Shown: positions 31,220 through 41,835, counted from the stretch's first letter. The stretch: 64,000 nt of DNA from Methylomonas sp. (GCA_026988155.1 JALSLW010000032.1:16144-80143); one strand, 5' to 3'. Translations and numbers: made by a program. Notes: a model not told the origin generated them from the sequence alone.

Positions 31220-32632
31220 ATGAGTGCACAGCAACCTAATTTTTATTGGCATGACTATGAAACCTGGGGGTTAAGCCCTTCTCTTGATAGGCCCTCACAG
31301 TTTGCAGGTATCCGTACCGATATTGATTTCAATATCATAGGCGAACCTGATATGTTTTATTGTCAGCTAAGTGATGATTACTTGCCTAACCCTGAACCAG
31401 CGATTATTACCGGGATTACTCCTGCTATAACACAGACTGAAGGTATTCCTGAATATGAGTTTGCCTATAGAATTAATCAGCAGTTCAGTCAACCAAACAC
31501 TTGTATTGTTGGCTACAATACCATTCGATTTGATGAAGAATTTACCCGGTACTTATTTTATCGAAATTTTTATGATCCCTATGAATATAGCTGGAAAAAT
31601 AGCAACTCCCGATGGGATATAATTGATCTGGTTCGGGCTGCATATGCTTTACGCCCAGAAGGCATTGTCTGGCCAAAAAATGAACAGGGTGCAGTTAGTT
31701 TTCGGTTAGAGCTATTGACTGAGGCCAATGGCATTAGCCATGAACAGGCGCATAATGCCACATCAGATGTCTACGCAACCATTGCAATGGCAAAGCTGAT
31801 TAAAGAAAAATGTCCCAGGCTGTTTGACTATTACTTTGAACTGCGGAATAAAAATAAAGTTAAGGCTTTAATTGATGTAGACAAAATGACGCCTTTGGTT
31901 CATATCTCAGGCATGTTTGGAACCGCTAGGAGGAATGCAGGGCTGGTTGCTCCAGTTGCTTGGCACCCAACAAATGCCAATGCTGTTGCTGTGATTGATT
32001 TGTCTCAGGATATATCTCCATTAATTGAGTTGTCGGCTGATGAGATAAGAGTTAGGCTATATACGAAGCATGATGAATTGGGCGATAAACTCCCAATCCC
32101 GTTAAAGTTAGTGCATATCAATAAATGTCCATTTTTAGCTATTGAAAAAACCTTATTCCCTAGCAATGCAGAAAGACTAGGGATTGATAAGGCCTCCTGC
32201 CACGCTAACTTAGAAATTTTAAAAAACTATCCTCAGCTGGCTGATGTTGTATCAGATGTTTTTGAACAGGAGTGGGCGTTTGACCATCATGATAATGTAG
32301 ATACTATGCTATACGATGGCTTTTTCTCTGTCAAAGATAAACAGGCATTTGCTAAAATTCGAAACTCAGCACCTGAAAATCTGATAAAACTAAAATCAAC
32401 TTCATCTGATGAACGGTTTAATGATTTGTTTTTTAGATACCGTGCCAGGAATTTTCCAGCTACATTGAGTAAAGGTGAGCAGGAAAAATGGCTGAAATAT
32501 AAGCAGTCTGTATTGTCGCCTGATTATTTTTTACTATTAGATTCATTTTCTAAGCAATATAAAGAGGATGAAAAAAATATTCAGATAATTAGCAGTTTGC
32601 GTAAATATGCAGAAACCGTTGTGCACCTATAA
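31220..32632 (+). CDS. sbcB: Exodeoxyribonuclease I
   Basis: The 470-residue protein is a DEDDh exonuclease; the first metal-binding motif is HDYETWGLSP (D12, E14), followed by GYNTIRFDEEF and HNATSDVYATIAMAKL. An SH3-like and helical C-terminal extension matches SbcB. It degrades single-stranded DNA 3' to 5' in recombination and mismatch repair. The yheT gene follows after 11 bp. Confidence 0.95.
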   Translation: MSAQQPNFYWHDYETWGLSPSLDRPSQFAGIRTDIDFNIIGEPDMFYCQLSDDYLPNPEPAIITGITPAITQTEGIPEYEFAYRINQQFSQPNTCIVGYNTIRFDEEFTRYLFYRNFYDPYEYSWKNSNSRWDIIDLVRAAYALRPEGIVWPKNEQGAVSFRLELLTEANGISHEQAHNATSDVYATIAMAKLIKEKCPRLFDYYFELRNKNKVKALIDVDKMTPLVHISGMFGTARRNAGLVAPVAWHPTNANAVAVIDLSQDISPLIELSADEIRVRLYTKHDELGDKLPIPLKLVHINKCPFLAIEKTLFPSNAERLGIDKASCHANLEILKNYPQLADVVSDVFEQEWAFDHHDNVDTMLYDGFFSVKDKQAFAKIRNSAPENLIKLKSTSSDERFNDLFFRYRARNFPATLSKGEQEKWLKYKQSVLSPDYFLLLDSFSKQYKEDEKNIQIISSLRKYAETVVHL

Positions 32633-32643
32633 ATATTTACACA

Positions 32644-33642
32644 GTGGATATTCATACATCATTTAAGCCTGCCTGGTGGCTAGGGAATGCCCATTTACAA
32701 ACTATTTACCCCGCATTATTTCGACAAACATCCAGACTCAAAGAAAGCTGGAGAGAAAGGCTCGTTACACCTGATAATGATTTTATCGATTTGGATTGGT
32801 GTGGTAAAGATAGACAGCCTTTGGTTATTCTGCTTCATGGGTTAACTGGGAGTTCTGAGTCTGGCTATATCAAAGGTTTGCAAAATAAGCTGTTAGAACA
32901 GGGATATCGAAGTGTTGTTTTAAATTTTCGCGGATGCAGTGGTGAATCAAATGATTTGGCACGCTGCTATCATTCCGGTGACACCGAAGATATTGATTTT
33001 CTTTATCAGACTTTACGGCAGAGGGAACCCGATACAGCTATTGCAGTGGTTGGCTTTTCACTAGGGGGTAATGTTCTGTTGAAGTGGTTAGGTGAGAAGG
33101 CTGATACTTTAACTTTATTTGCAGCAGTTGCAGTTTCGGTTCCCTTGGTTTTAAGTGCATGTGCGACAAAATTGGACTCTGGATTTTCTCGTTTCTATAG
33201 AGGCAATTTAATTCGGGAGTTAAAAGATTATATGCAGGTTAAAATTAACCATTTGCTGAGGAATAAACGTATAGAGGAGTTAGAAAAAATTCAGCAGTTA
33301 GGTGATTTATCTGGTATCAAATCATTCTGGCAATATGATGATCAAGTTGTTGCTAAGCTACATGGGTTTGACAGTGCAGAAGATTACTATAAGCGGTCCA
33401 GTTCCAGGTATTTTCTTAAGACAATTGCGGTTCCAACACTACTGATTCAGTCAGAAGATGATCCCTTTATGACTGATAAAGTTATCCCCGATAAAAAAGA
33501 ATTGTCGCCACATGTAATTATGGAAATAACTCAAGGGGGAGGCCATGTTGGTTTTGTTGCTGGAAAAATCCCTTTTCGTCCACGTTATTGGTTAGAACAG
33601 CGAATTCCTGAGTTTTTGCAACAGCAATTATCGACACTATAA
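32644..33642 (+). CDS. yheT: Alpha/beta hydrolase, YheT family
   Basis: It starts MDIHTSFKPAWWLGNAHLQT at a GTG, the usual YheT opening. The nucleophile elbow is VVGFSLGGNVLLKW (Ser), the oxyanion region LHGLTGSSES, an Asp acid in SEDDPFM and the His in GGGHVGF complete the triad. YheT-family hydrolases are conserved cytosolic esterase-like enzymes without an agreed physiological substrate. The 332-residue length is normal. Confidence 0.88.
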   Translation: MDIHTSFKPAWWLGNAHLQTIYPALFRQTSRLKESWRERLVTPDNDFIDLDWCGKDRQPLVILLHGLTGSSESGYIKGLQNKLLEQGYRSVVLNFRGCSGESNDLARCYHSGDTEDIDFLYQTLRQREPDTAIAVVGFSLGGNVLLKWLGEKADTLTLFAAVAVSVPLVLSACATKLDSGFSRFYRGNLIRELKDYMQVKINHLLRNKRIEELEKIQQLGDLSGIKSFWQYDDQVVAKLHGFDSAEDYYKRSSSRYFLKTIAVPTLLIQSEDDPFMTDKVIPDKKELSPHVIMEITQGGGHVGFVAGKIPFRPRYWLEQRIPEFLQQQLSTL

Positions 33643-34036
33643 ATCTGTAATCGGCCTATCAATCTAACACTCTCCTTATTCTTGATGATAATAATGAGCA
33701 TTCGTGTTCATGATAATGTGTGGTTTTGACATAACTAGTGATGCAGTCAAGCTATTTCTGACTCTTAGAGGTGTTGCTTTAAGGGAGTAGTTGGATGTTG
33801 CAAAAGAAGTATCAAATATTTGAACCGTTTTGATATCCCCAGTATTGTTATAGAAAATAGGCATGGTTTGATCTGCATTATCAATAAACCTGTGATAAGT
33901 GTATGGTCATGTAAAGAATATTGCAACATGCTGGATTATAAGGCAATATCAATTGCTAAATGTAGGATATAGTTTAGAGATAGCAGATTAGTTTTCTACT
34001 ATCTCATTTCTATATTTATTTTGGGTAGAGTTAAAA
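33643..34036. other. Intergenic region between convergent yheT and rne
   Basis: The 394 bp hold no gene I can support. The one clear structure is a hairpin at 33977-34005 (GAGATAG / CTATCTC, 15-base loop) close to the 3' end of rne, a possible terminator or mRNA end. Confidence 0.5.
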
Positions 34037-36244
34037 CTAAGAGTCTGAATTGTCGGAGGCTTTTACTGGACTTTGCGGCTCACTTTTTTCGGGAGACTTT
34101 TTTTCAATAGGTGTTTCTTCCTTTTTATTTTGGCTGCTTCTTTCTGCAAATTTTTTTGCATAAGAACGAGACTTTTCAGCACTTTTAGAGTTTTCTACCT
34201 GTGTTTCCGGTGACTGTGGGTTTTCTGTAGCTATAGGGGCCTTGTTTTGTTCTGGTTTTTTGTAGTTTGGGTTCCGGGGGCGCCTTCTACTGTTTGGATT
34301 GCGTCTGGCATTTTGTTTTTTATTTTGCTCGGGTGATGTTGTGTTACCTTCAGATGTTTGAGCTGTTGAGTTGCCTGGGTTGTTGTCCTGATTTTTTTCA
34401 GGAGCTGTATTCTTTTTAGGCTGTCTATTATTGCTGTTTCTTCGTGGGTTGCGGTTTTGGCTGTTTCTATTTTTGTGGTTTCGGTTGGGTCGTGGCTTTT
34501 CTTCAGAGTCACTGTTTTTCTCTGCTTTAGCTTGTTTTGTCACATTTTTTGCGGGTTTCTCGTCGGAACTACCTACAAGCTTCTGCCAGAAGCGCTGAAT
34601 TAAACTGTCTGAAGTTTTTGAATTGCGTACTGGTGCAGGTGCATCGGGAAGGAATTCTTTAATAGCCGGTTTTTCAAGAGTATGTGTTGCTTTTTGTGCA
34701 AACTCAGGAACTGCGATAGATTCTGCCTTTATTTGCAGATGGCTAGGTTTCTCTTCCTCGCCTTCTACAGATTTTATCCGTTCAATGTCATACGCAGGTG
34801 TTTCAAGGTGTTTGCTAGGCAGTATAACGACAGCTATCTTATGCAAGGTTTCTAATTCCTGCAGTACGGCTCTTTTTTCATTTAAAAGAAAAGTTGCGCA
34901 TTCTATGGGAAGATGGGCCACAACCTTTTCTGTTCCTTTTTTCATTGCTTCTTCCTGAACAATGCGCAATACAGAAAGAGCAACAGATTCAACATTGCGA
35001 ATGGACCCCTGGCCTTTACAACGGGGGCATGTAAGCTGTGTCGAATCGCCTAAAGAGGGACGTAATCGTTGTCTGGACATTTCCAGCAAGCCGAAACGAG
35101 AAATACGACTTGTCTGGATGCGTGCACGGTCAATTTTCATTGCGTCACGCAATTGGTTTTCAACCGCCTTTTGATTTCTATTGGCCATCATATCAATAAA
35201 ATCAATGACAAATAGCCCGCCTAAATCTCTTAAGCGAAACTGACGGGCAATTTCATCGGCCGCTTCAAGGTTTGTATTTAATGCTGTTTCTTCAATGTCA
35301 CTGCCTTTGGTGGCGCGGGCAGAGTTGATGTCGATTGAAGTTAGCGCTTCGGTATAGTCAATAACGATAGAGCCGCCAGAAGGCAAAGAAACTTCACGAT
35401 TGTATGCTGACTCTATTTGGCTCTCAATTTGATAGCGACTGAACAGAGGTACACTGTCCTGATACAGTTTAGCTTTTTGCAAAAAGTGTGGCATCACTTG
35501 TTTTAAGAAGTTTTGCACCAATTTGAATGAGGATTCTTTATCGATTAGAATTTCATCTATATCGCTTCTTAGATGATCACGCAAAGTTCTAATGATGACA
35601 TTGCTTTCCTGAAAAATAAGAAAAGGAGCCTGCTGCTCTGAACTTGAACGATCTACAGCTTCCCATAACTGTAAAAGATAGTTTAAGTCCCATTGCAATT
35701 CTTCAGTGCTTTTGCCACAGCCTGCGGTACGAACAATCATCCCCATATCTTCTGGGATTTCCAGACCGGATATTGCTTCCCGTAAATCATTGCGAGTTTC
35801 ACCTTCAATGCGTCTGGATATGCCACCTGCTTTAGGGTTGTTAGGCATGAGCACTAAATAAGTGCCTGCAAGACTAATATAGGTTGTTAATGCCGCGCCT
35901 TTATTGCCACGTTCTTCTTTTTCAATTTGAACAATAACTTCCTGGCCTTCTTTGACTAGGTCTTTAATGCCAGGGCGACCTTCAGTTTTTTTATCAGGTG
36001 ATTTTTTATTACGGTATTGGTCTGAAATTTCCTTAAATGGAAGGAAGCCATGCTTTTCAGCGCCGTAATTTACAAAGGCAGCTTCAAGGCTAGGTTCGAC
36101 ACGGGTAATAATGCCCTTGTAGATATTTGCTTTTTTCTGTTCATTTGAAGGGAGTTCTATGTCAAAATCATAAAGTTTTTGACCGTCTACCAAAGCAACA
36201 CGCAACTCTTCAGGTTGGGTGGCATTGATAAGCATTCTTTTCAT
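34037..36244 (-). CDS. rne: Ribonuclease E
   Basis: The 735-residue endoribonuclease has the catalytic half intact: start [21 protein letters not shown]1 domain (about 35-120), the RNase E/G core with [17 protein letters not shown] and [11 protein letters not shown], and the zinc-link CPRCKGQG near residue 400. The C-terminal part, from about 510, is low-complexity, rich in Asn, Lys, Arg, Pro and Ser, and would scaffold RNA and degradosome partners; it is shorter than in E. coli (1061 residues). It is divergent from rluC, as in other gammaproteobacteria. Confidence 0.95.
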   Translation of the reverse strand: MKRMLINATQPEELRVALVDGQKLYDFDIELPSNEQKKANIYKGIITRVEPSLEAAFVNYGAEKHGFLPFKEISDQYRNKKSPDKKTEGRPGIKDLVKEGQEVIVQIEKEERGNKGAALTTYISLAGTYLVLMPNNPKAGGISRRIEGETRNDLREAISGLEIPEDMGMIVRTAGCGKSTEELQWDLNYLLQLWEAVDRSSSEQQAPFLIFQESNVIIRTLRDHLRSDIDEILIDKESSFKLVQNFLKQVMPHFLQKAKLYQDSVPLFSRYQIESQIESAYNREVSLPSGGSIVIDYTEALTSIDINSARATKGSDIEETALNTNLEAADEIARQFRLRDLGGLFVIDFIDMMANRNQKAVENQLRDAMKIDRARIQTSRISRFGLLEMSRQRLRPSLGDSTQLTCPRCKGQGSIRNVESVALSVLRIVQEEAMKKGTEKVVAHLPIECATFLLNEKRAVLQELETLHKIAVVILPSKHLETPAYDIERIKSVEGEEEKPSHLQIKAESIAVPEFAQKATHTLEKPAIKEFLPDAPAPVRNSKTSDSLIQRFWQKLVGSSDEKPAKNVTKQAKAEKNSDSEEKPRPNRNHKNRNSQNRNPRRNSNNRQPKKNTAPEKNQDNNPGNSTAQTSEGNTTSPEQNKKQNARRNPNSRRRPRNPNYKKPEQNKAPIATENPQSPETQVENSKSAEKSRSYAKKFAERSSQNKKEETPIEKKSPEKSEPQSPVKASDNSDS

Positions 36245-36847
36245 TGTGTTTTCCTTGTAGTTTCTTGCTCCCTATCAGATTTTACTTAGGAATTATTATT
36301 CCTGAACAGATTCTTGTTTATGGGTGAATATATTTTATATATGCACTAAATATATAAGTCTTTCAACTTCTTGCCAGAAGTGAACATTCTTTGGGTATGC
36401 TCTATCATAGTTGTATACTGAAGGAATATATTGACTGATTGCTATTATGTTTGTTTGATTTTGTTATTGAAACTACAGCGTAGTTTGCTAAATAATGCGT
36501 TCAATGTTTTCTAAAATCAGTTTTTTAATAGCAATCCATCAAAGTAAAATTCTTGGTATAACTTGGCGAAATAAGTTCTGTTGCTATAGCTGGGTATTGA
36601 TAAACTCCCCACTACTAAAGGCGGAGTTTGTTTCCTGCTATAAGTATTTTGTTCTGTAGGAACAAGCACCGTTCATCATGGGTTGAACGATAAAACCCGA
36701 AATTCTGTATAGTTTGCAAAACAATTATATGGTTTTGCTGGCTTTTGCTTCGATTATCTATAGATAAACTTCCCTAATATAACAACCTTTACTGGCGCTG
36801 GCAATTTAAACAGTTAATAAATTTCATATGCTGGTATTATTAGCACT
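36245..36847. other. Long rne-rluC divergent intergenic region with clustered hairpins
   Basis: This 603-bp region should hold both promoters and the rne 5' leader, which in E. coli is about 360 nt and mediates RNase E autoregulation. Three hairpins follow one another: 36602-36629 (AAACTCC / GGAGTTT), 36649-36665 (TTGTTC / GAACAA) and 36670-36689 (CGTTCA / TGAACG). No open frame of note is present. Confidence 0.5.
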
Positions 36848-37807
36848 ATGAATACAGCGCAAAATAGTGATAAACCCAAAGTTAAATTGATTGAGATTTC
36901 TGAGGAAAATAGTGGCCAAAGGCTAGATAATTTTTTAATTACCCAGTTGAAAGGCGTGCCTAAAACCCGCATCTATAGAATAATTAGGAAAGGTGAGGTA
37001 AGGGTTAATAAAGGACGGATAGATAATAGGTATCGATTAAAAGAAGGCGATGTGGTTCGCATTCCGCCTGTGAGGGTCGCAATTCGAAATGATGATATTG
37101 TTTTGCAGCCTACTTTGAAATACAGCCTTGAGAACGGGATCATATATGAAGATGATGTGCTGGTTGTGTTAAATAAACCCTCAGGTTTTGCTGTGCATGG
37201 AGGTAGTGGCATTAGTTCGGGGGTGATTGAAGGGTTGCGGGCAATCAGGCCAGAGGCTAGGTTTTTGGAATTGGCACACCGGATTGACAAAGCAACTTCG
37301 GGATGCCTGCTGGTAGCGAAAAAACGCTCTGCCTTGAAAATATTGCATGATCTTTTTAGAGATAACAGAGTAAAAAAAACATATATCGCATTGCTGGCCG
37401 GACAATGGGAAAAGAAGAAAATGCTTGTCACCGCACCATTATTAAGAAGTACAGGAAAGGGCGGAGAGCGAATGGTTAAAGTAAACCAGATGGGGAAATT
37501 TGCTGAAACCAGTTTTAGACGAATTCAGCAGTATAAAGGTATGACTTTAGTAGAAGCTTCGCCAAAAACAGGACGAACGCATCAGATTAGGGTGCATGCA
37601 GCATGGCTAGGTCATCCCATAGTGGGTGATGAACGTTATGGTGTGGCTGAAACAAATATAGAATTAAAAGGGAAGGGGTTTAAGCGGTTGTTTCTTCACG
37701 CCGAACAGCTTAAGTTTGCTCATCCAGTGACTAATGAAATGATGAATTTTAAGGCGCCTTTACCAGAAGAATTGCAATCTTTATTAAAAAAAACAGGCTA
37801 TATTTAA
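36848..37807 (+). CDS. rluC: 23S rRNA pseudouridine synthase RluC
   Basis: The 319-residue protein has an S4 RNA-binding domain (about 22-75) and an RluA-family catalytic domain; the catalytic Asp is in AHRIDKATSG (D147), with PKTGRTHQIRVHAAWLGHPI downstream. RluC modifies U955, U2504 and U2580 of 23S rRNA in E. coli. The HAD gene starts 3 bp after its stop. Confidence 0.94.
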   Translation: MNTAQNSDKPKVKLIEISEENSGQRLDNFLITQLKGVPKTRIYRIIRKGEVRVNKGRIDNRYRLKEGDVVRIPPVRVAIRNDDIVLQPTLKYSLENGIIYEDDVLVVLNKPSGFAVHGGSGISSGVIEGLRAIRPEARFLELAHRIDKATSGCLLVAKKRSALKILHDLFRDNRVKKTYIALLAGQWEKKKMLVTAPLLRSTGKGGERMVKVNQMGKFAETSFRRIQQYKGMTLVEASPKTGRTHQIRVHAAWLGHPIVGDERYGVAETNIELKGKGFKRLFLHAEQLKFAHPVTNEMMNFKAPLPEELQSLLKKTGYI

Positions 37808-37810
37808 TTG

Positions 37811-38458
37811 ATGAAAAATAAATTTGACTTGATTGTTTTTGACTGGGATGGAACCTTAGTGGATTCGGTGGACTGGATTGTTCATTGTATGCTCAGTGCG
37901 GCAGAAGAACAGGGATGTGCTATACCTAAAGAGCGGAATGTTAGGGATATTGTAGGCTTGAGCATACATAAAGCACTGGATAAACTGTTTCCAGACCTTG
38001 ATAAGCCAGCTAGGAAGCAGTTGATAAATAGTTACAGCAGCGCTTTTTTCTCAAAACAGATTACAGAAAATGATCTATTTGCGGGCGTAAATGATATGTT
38101 GCAGCAGCTTAAGCATAATGGGTATCAGTTGGCTGTTGCCACCGGGAAAAGTCGGCATGGATTGGATAAGGCTATGTTGGGTACGGGGTTGGGTGATTTT
38201 TTCAATATAACAAGGTGTGCCGATGAAACGGCTTCAAAACCCAACCCAGATATGTTGGATGAAATTATTAAAGAGATAAATGTAAGTAGAGAAAGGGTTG
38301 TTATGGTTGGTGATTCGACCCATGATTTGCAAATGGCAATCAATGCAGGGGTTTCTTCTATTGCCGTGCAATGTGGGGCGAATTCTTACGATCAGTTGCA
38401 AAAATATGATCCTTTAATAAATTTGGGCAAAACAGCAGAATTATCAGAAATTTTATAA
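37811..38458 (+). CDS. HAD-superfamily phosphatase (Gph/YqaB-like)
   Basis: The 215-residue protein has HAD motif I (FDWDGTLVDS), motif II in VATGKS, the lysine in SKPNPDML and motif IV in MVGDSTHDLQMA, with a helical cap between. The rluC-HAD-sppA order is common in gammaproteobacteria. The substrate is probably a small phosphorylated metabolite such as phosphoglycolate. The ATG at 37811 is preferred to the TTG at 37808. Confidence 0.87.
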   Translation: MKNKFDLIVFDWDGTLVDSVDWIVHCMLSAAEEQGCAIPKERNVRDIVGLSIHKALDKLFPDLDKPARKQLINSYSSAFFSKQITENDLFAGVNDMLQQLKHNGYQLAVATGKSRHGLDKAMLGTGLGDFFNITRCADETASKPNPDMLDEIIKEINVSRERVVMVGDSTHDLQMAINAGVSSIAVQCGANSYDQLQKYDPLINLGKTAELSEIL

Positions 38459-38469
38459 CAGGTTAAACG

Positions 38470-39453
38470 ATGGAAAATAAGTTAGGCGGTGGTATGGAAA
38501 GTAATAATATGAATGGAAACAGTCAAGAGTGGGAAAGAGAGGTGCTTGAAAAGTTAGCTTTAGCCGCGGTTACAGAGCAGCGCAGGGCTAGGCGGTGGAA
38601 CGTTTTTTTTAAAATACTGATGTTTACGTATTTAATTGTTGTCGGTGTGATGGCTTTTTATCCCAAGTTTGAAAAAACCATGGGTAGCAGTGACGAAGAG
38701 CACGCCGCCATAGTGGATGTGCTGGGGGTTATTGCTGAAAATGAAGCTGCAAATGCTGATAGTATCATTGAGGGTTTGAGAGCTGCTGCAAAAGATAAAA
38801 AAACTAAAGGCATAGTGTTAAATATTAATTCGCCGGGAGGCAGTCCAGTACAATCAGCTTATGTTTTTGAAGAAATAAAGCGATTAAAGGAAAAGCACCC
38901 TGATATGCCTATTTACGCGGTAGTGAGCGATATTTGTGCTTCTGGCGGATACTTTATAGCCTCTGCGGCTGATAAGATCTATGTTAACCGGTCAAGTATG
39001 ATTGGCTCTATTGGTGTGGTTATGAACGGTTTTGGTTTTGTTAATACTATGAAAAAACTGGGTGTTGACCGTCGATTGTTGATTGCCGGTGAACATAAAG
39101 CTTTGATGGATCCATTTTCACCTATGAATGCTGTAGAAACTCAGCATATGCAAACTTTACTGGATAACGTGCATCAGCAGTTTATTGCGGCGGTAAAGCT
39201 GGGGCGAGGTGATAGGCTGATTGAAACTGAAGGCATGTTTTCGGGGTTGATATGGACGGGCGAGCAGGGTGTAAAACTGGGTTTGGCTGATGATTTTGGC
39301 AGTGTTGATTCTGTAGCAAGAGATATAATCGGAGTTGAAAAGAAACTGAACTTTACTCCGCAGGAATTGTTGCTAGATAAGGTTTTTGGAAAACTGGGTG
39401 CCTCGTTTGGCCATGCTTTAGGAAGTGCTGTTACCGGCATGTCAATGCGATGA
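38470..39453 (+). CDS. sppA: S49-family signal peptide peptidase SppA (short form)
   Basis: The 327-residue protein has one membrane helix (about 43-65, ILMFTYLIVVGVMAFY) and a single S49 peptidase domain. INSPGGSPVQSAY and DICASGGYFIASAADKIY (nucleophile Ser) with NRSSMIGSIGV are family motifs. It is the short SppA type rather than the 618-residue double-domain E. coli form. It should clear cleaved signal peptides in the inner membrane. Confidence 0.92.
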   Translation: MENKLGGGMESNNMNGNSQEWEREVLEKLALAAVTEQRRARRWNVFFKILMFTYLIVVGVMAFYPKFEKTMGSSDEEHAAIVDVLGVIAENEAANADSIIEGLRAAAKDKKTKGIVLNINSPGGSPVQSAYVFEEIKRLKEKHPDMPIYAVVSDICASGGYFIASAADKIYVNRSSMIGSIGVVMNGFGFVNTMKKLGVDRRLLIAGEHKALMDPFSPMNAVETQHMQTLLDNVHQQFIAAVKLGRGDRLIETEGMFSGLIWTGEQGVKLGLADDFGSVDSVARDIIGVEKKLNFTPQELLLDKVFGKLGASFGHALGSAVTGMSMR

Positions 39454-39540
39454 GCAAAACAAATGATTCAGTCAGGATTCATGCAGGCTAAGTATTATGA
39501 ATATAGCCATATCCGTTAATTAAATTTTTTTGGATTCATT

Positions 39541-39798
39541 ATGCAAGCTGTCGTTAAAATTGTAATATTGACTTTTTTTTTAAGTCAGCCTGTTTATGCC
39601 GGAAAAGAGATTGTACTGTCTGCATTAACGCTGGATCAGGCAACAAAAAAAGTCATAGAGCAGAATAGGAGCAAGGTGCTGAGTGCAGTAACAGAGACGG
39701 TTAATGGAAAAAAAGTGCATATTATTAAAATATTAACCTCAGATGGGCGTGTTCAATACCTTAAAGTGGATATAGATACGGGAAAGGTTACTAAATAA
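39541..39798 (+). CDS. Periplasmic PepSY-domain protein
   Basis: The 85-residue product has a signal peptide (cleavage near VYAG, residue 20) and one PepSY-like domain (TLDQATKKVIEQNRSKVLS ... LKVDIDTGKVTK). PepSY proteins bind or inhibit peptidases or act as periplasmic sensor accessories. It lies 9 bp upstream of a PhoP-like regulator and its kinase, so it probably modulates that sensor. Confidence 0.78.
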   Translation: MQAVVKIVILTFFLSQPVYAGKEIVLSALTLDQATKKVIEQNRSKVLSAVTETVNGKKVHIIKILTSDGRVQYLKVDIDTGKVTK

Positions 39799-39807
39799 GG
39801 GTGACAT

Positions 39808-40485
39808 ATGCGTATTTTGATAGTCGAAGATGAGCTAGTTTTGAGTCAGCAGATTGAAGCTTTTTTTTCAGATAAAGGCTTTGCTGTCGATACTGCCCAG
39901 ACAGGTAGTAACGGTTACTACTTAGCAAAAGAATTTCCTGTTGATGTTGCTATCATCGATATAGGCTTGCCTGACTTTTCGGGAATAGAACTTATTTCAC
40001 GGTTAAGAAAAGATAGCGTTAACCTCCCTGTTTTGCTTTTAACGGCAAGAAGCCGATGGCAAGATAAGGTGGAAGGTTTGGAGGCAGGTGCTGATGACTA
40101 TCTGATTAAACCCTTTCATTACGAGGAACTTTTAGCAAGAGTTAATGCTCTGCTTAGGCGATCACAAGGCAAAGCGCATCCAGTTTTGACTTATGCCAGC
40201 ATTAAGCTGGATAGTTTGTCTCAAATTGTTACGGTTGATGATGAAAAGGTCGAGTTAACAGCTTTTGAATACAAGGTCTTGGAATATTTGCTGTTTCGTA
40301 AGGGTGAGGTGGTAACAAAGGCTGTATTGACAGAACATATCTATGATGAAGATTTTGACAGGGACAGTAACGTCATAGAAGTTTTTATTGGCAGGCTCCG
40401 TAAAAAAATTGATCCGCTAGGACTTGTAAAACCAATTGAAACATTGCGGGGCAGAGGGTATAGAATTCCGGTTGATATTGAATAG
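39808..40485 (+). CDS. OmpR/PhoP-family response regulator
   Basis: The 225-residue protein has a receiver domain (phospho-acceptor D51 in IIDIGLPDFSG, conserved Lys in IKPFHYEELLARVNALLRR) and an OmpR winged helix (ELTAFEYKVLEYLLFRKGEVVTKAV is the region; IEVFIGRLRKKIDP the recognition helix). It is followed after 6 bp by its kinase gene. The pair resembles PhoPQ/QseBC types; the signal is unknown. Confidence 0.92.
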   Translation: MRILIVEDELVLSQQIEAFFSDKGFAVDTAQTGSNGYYLAKEFPVDVAIIDIGLPDFSGIELISRLRKDSVNLPVLLLTARSRWQDKVEGLEAGADDYLIKPFHYEELLARVNALLRRSQGKAHPVLTYASIKLDSLSQIVTVDDEKVELTAFEYKVLEYLLFRKGEVVTKAVLTEHIYDEDFDRDSNVIEVFIGRLRKKIDPLGLVKPIETLRGRGYRIPVDIE

Positions 40486-40491
40486 CAAACA

Positions 40492-41835
40492 GTGAAAGTA
40501 AATTCATTAAGCTTTAGGCTGTTGATTTCTGCCGGATTTGTATTAACAGCCTTTTTTGCGCTTGTTGCCTTTGTTTTAGAGCAAGGCTTTAGAGAAAGTG
40601 CGGAGCAGGCATTAAAAGAAAAGCTTCAGGTTCATGTTTATTCGCTTATGTCGGTTGCAGAATTGACTGAAACGCTAGAGCTGAGTATGCCCGACTCGTT
40701 AAGAGAGCCGAGGTTTTCTAATCCGGGGTCTGGCCTGTATGCATTTATTACTCAGGTTAATAACATTTTTGTTTGGCGCTCTTTATCGGCCATTGGAATG
40801 GAGTTTCCTTCGCCCGTGCCGCTAGAAGCTGGGGAATCTGTGTTTATAAAAGATAGGCGAGGGTATTTTGTTCTCCATTATGCTGTTATTTGGGAAAACA
40901 AAGCAGGCTTTGAGCAGTATTATATATTTACAGTTGCTGAAGATGCCGCATTTGTAAGCAATCAAGTGGATCGATTTAGAGTGACACTTAGATCCTGGCT
41001 ATTTTTTACAGGCATTTTATTGGTTTTAATTCAGTATCTGGTTTTGCGATGGAGCCTGAAGCCGCTAAGAATTATTGTAACTGATTTAGAGGCCATTGAA
41101 ACAGGTAGGAAGTCACGGCTAGATGGGCGATATCCTAGTGAATTAACGGGCCTGGCTGGGAATTTAAATGCCTTGGTAAGCAGTGAGAGAGCTCACCTTG
41201 AGCGGTACCGCAATACACTGGCAGACCTGGCGCATAGTTTGAAGACTCCGCTGGCTATTTTAACCGGCTGTATAGAGCCAGCCATTATTAATAAGAAGCT
41301 TGTTACAGAACAAATTTCAAGAATGAATGAAATTGTTGAATATCAGTTGCAAAAAGCAGCAGCAAAAGGACAAAAAAAGCTGGCAGGCAAGGTTGACGTT
41401 TCATTGGTTGTAGAGAAAATTATTTTCTCTTTGGAAAAAGTTTATGCTGATAAAAAAATCACTTTTTCCTGCAACTATGAGACTGGCTGTTCAATGTATT
41501 GCGAAGAAGGTGATATTTATGAAATAGCAGGGAATTTATTGGATAATGCTGCTAAGTGGTGTAAAAGGAATGTACGAGTCAGTTTAATTCAATTGAAGAA
41601 GCGGGAAGGAACCGGGTATTCATTTGTTTTGCAGGTAGAAGATGATGGGCCAGGCATACCGAGAGAGAAGTTGGGCAAAATTCTGAAGAGGGGGGTTAGG
41701 GCTGATGAGGGTATGCATGGGCACGGTATAGGCATGGCAGTGGTAAATGAATTGACGGTTTTGTTAGGCGGAAAGTTAACGGCAGGAAAAAGTAAAATAT
41801 TGGGGGGGATGATGTGGCAAGTCAATTTTCCTTAA
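40492..41835 (+). CDS. Sensor histidine kinase (PhoQ-like)
   Basis: The 447-residue kinase has membrane helices at about 8-28 and 165-185 around a periplasmic domain of about 135 residues, a HAMP-like linker (LRWSLKPLR), the phospho-acceptor His in LADLAHSLKTPLAIL, an N box (AGNLLDNAAKW), G1 (DDGPGIP) and G2 (GHGIGMAVV). The GTG start at 40492 leaves 6 bp after the regulator stop. The PepSY gene upstream could encode its periplasmic partner. Confidence 0.9.
   Translation: MKVNSLSFRLLISAGFVLTAFFALVAFVLEQGFRESAEQALKEKLQVHVYSLMSVAELTETLELSMPDSLREPRFSNPGSGLYAFITQVNNIFVWRSLSAIGMEFPSPVPLEAGESVFIKDRRGYFVLHYAVIWENKAGFEQYYIFTVAEDAAFVSNQVDRFRVTLRSWLFFTGILLVLIQYLVLRWSLKPLRIIVTDLEAIETGRKSRLDGRYPSELTGLAGNLNALVSSERAHLERYRNTLADLAHSLKTPLAILTGCIEPAIINKKLVTEQISRMNEIVEYQLQKAAAKGQKKLAGKVDVSLVVEKIIFSLEKVYADKKITFSCNYETGCSMYCEEGDIYEIAGNLLDNAAKWCKRNVRVSLIQLKKREGTGYSFVLQVEDDGPGIPREKLGKILKRGVRADEGMHGHGIGMAVVNELTVLLGGKLTAGKSKILGGMMWQVNFP

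Noticed and set aside
33676..33864. 62-residue reverse frame between yheT and rne
   Set aside because: No ribosome-binding site, no family features and only chance length for AT-rich DNA.
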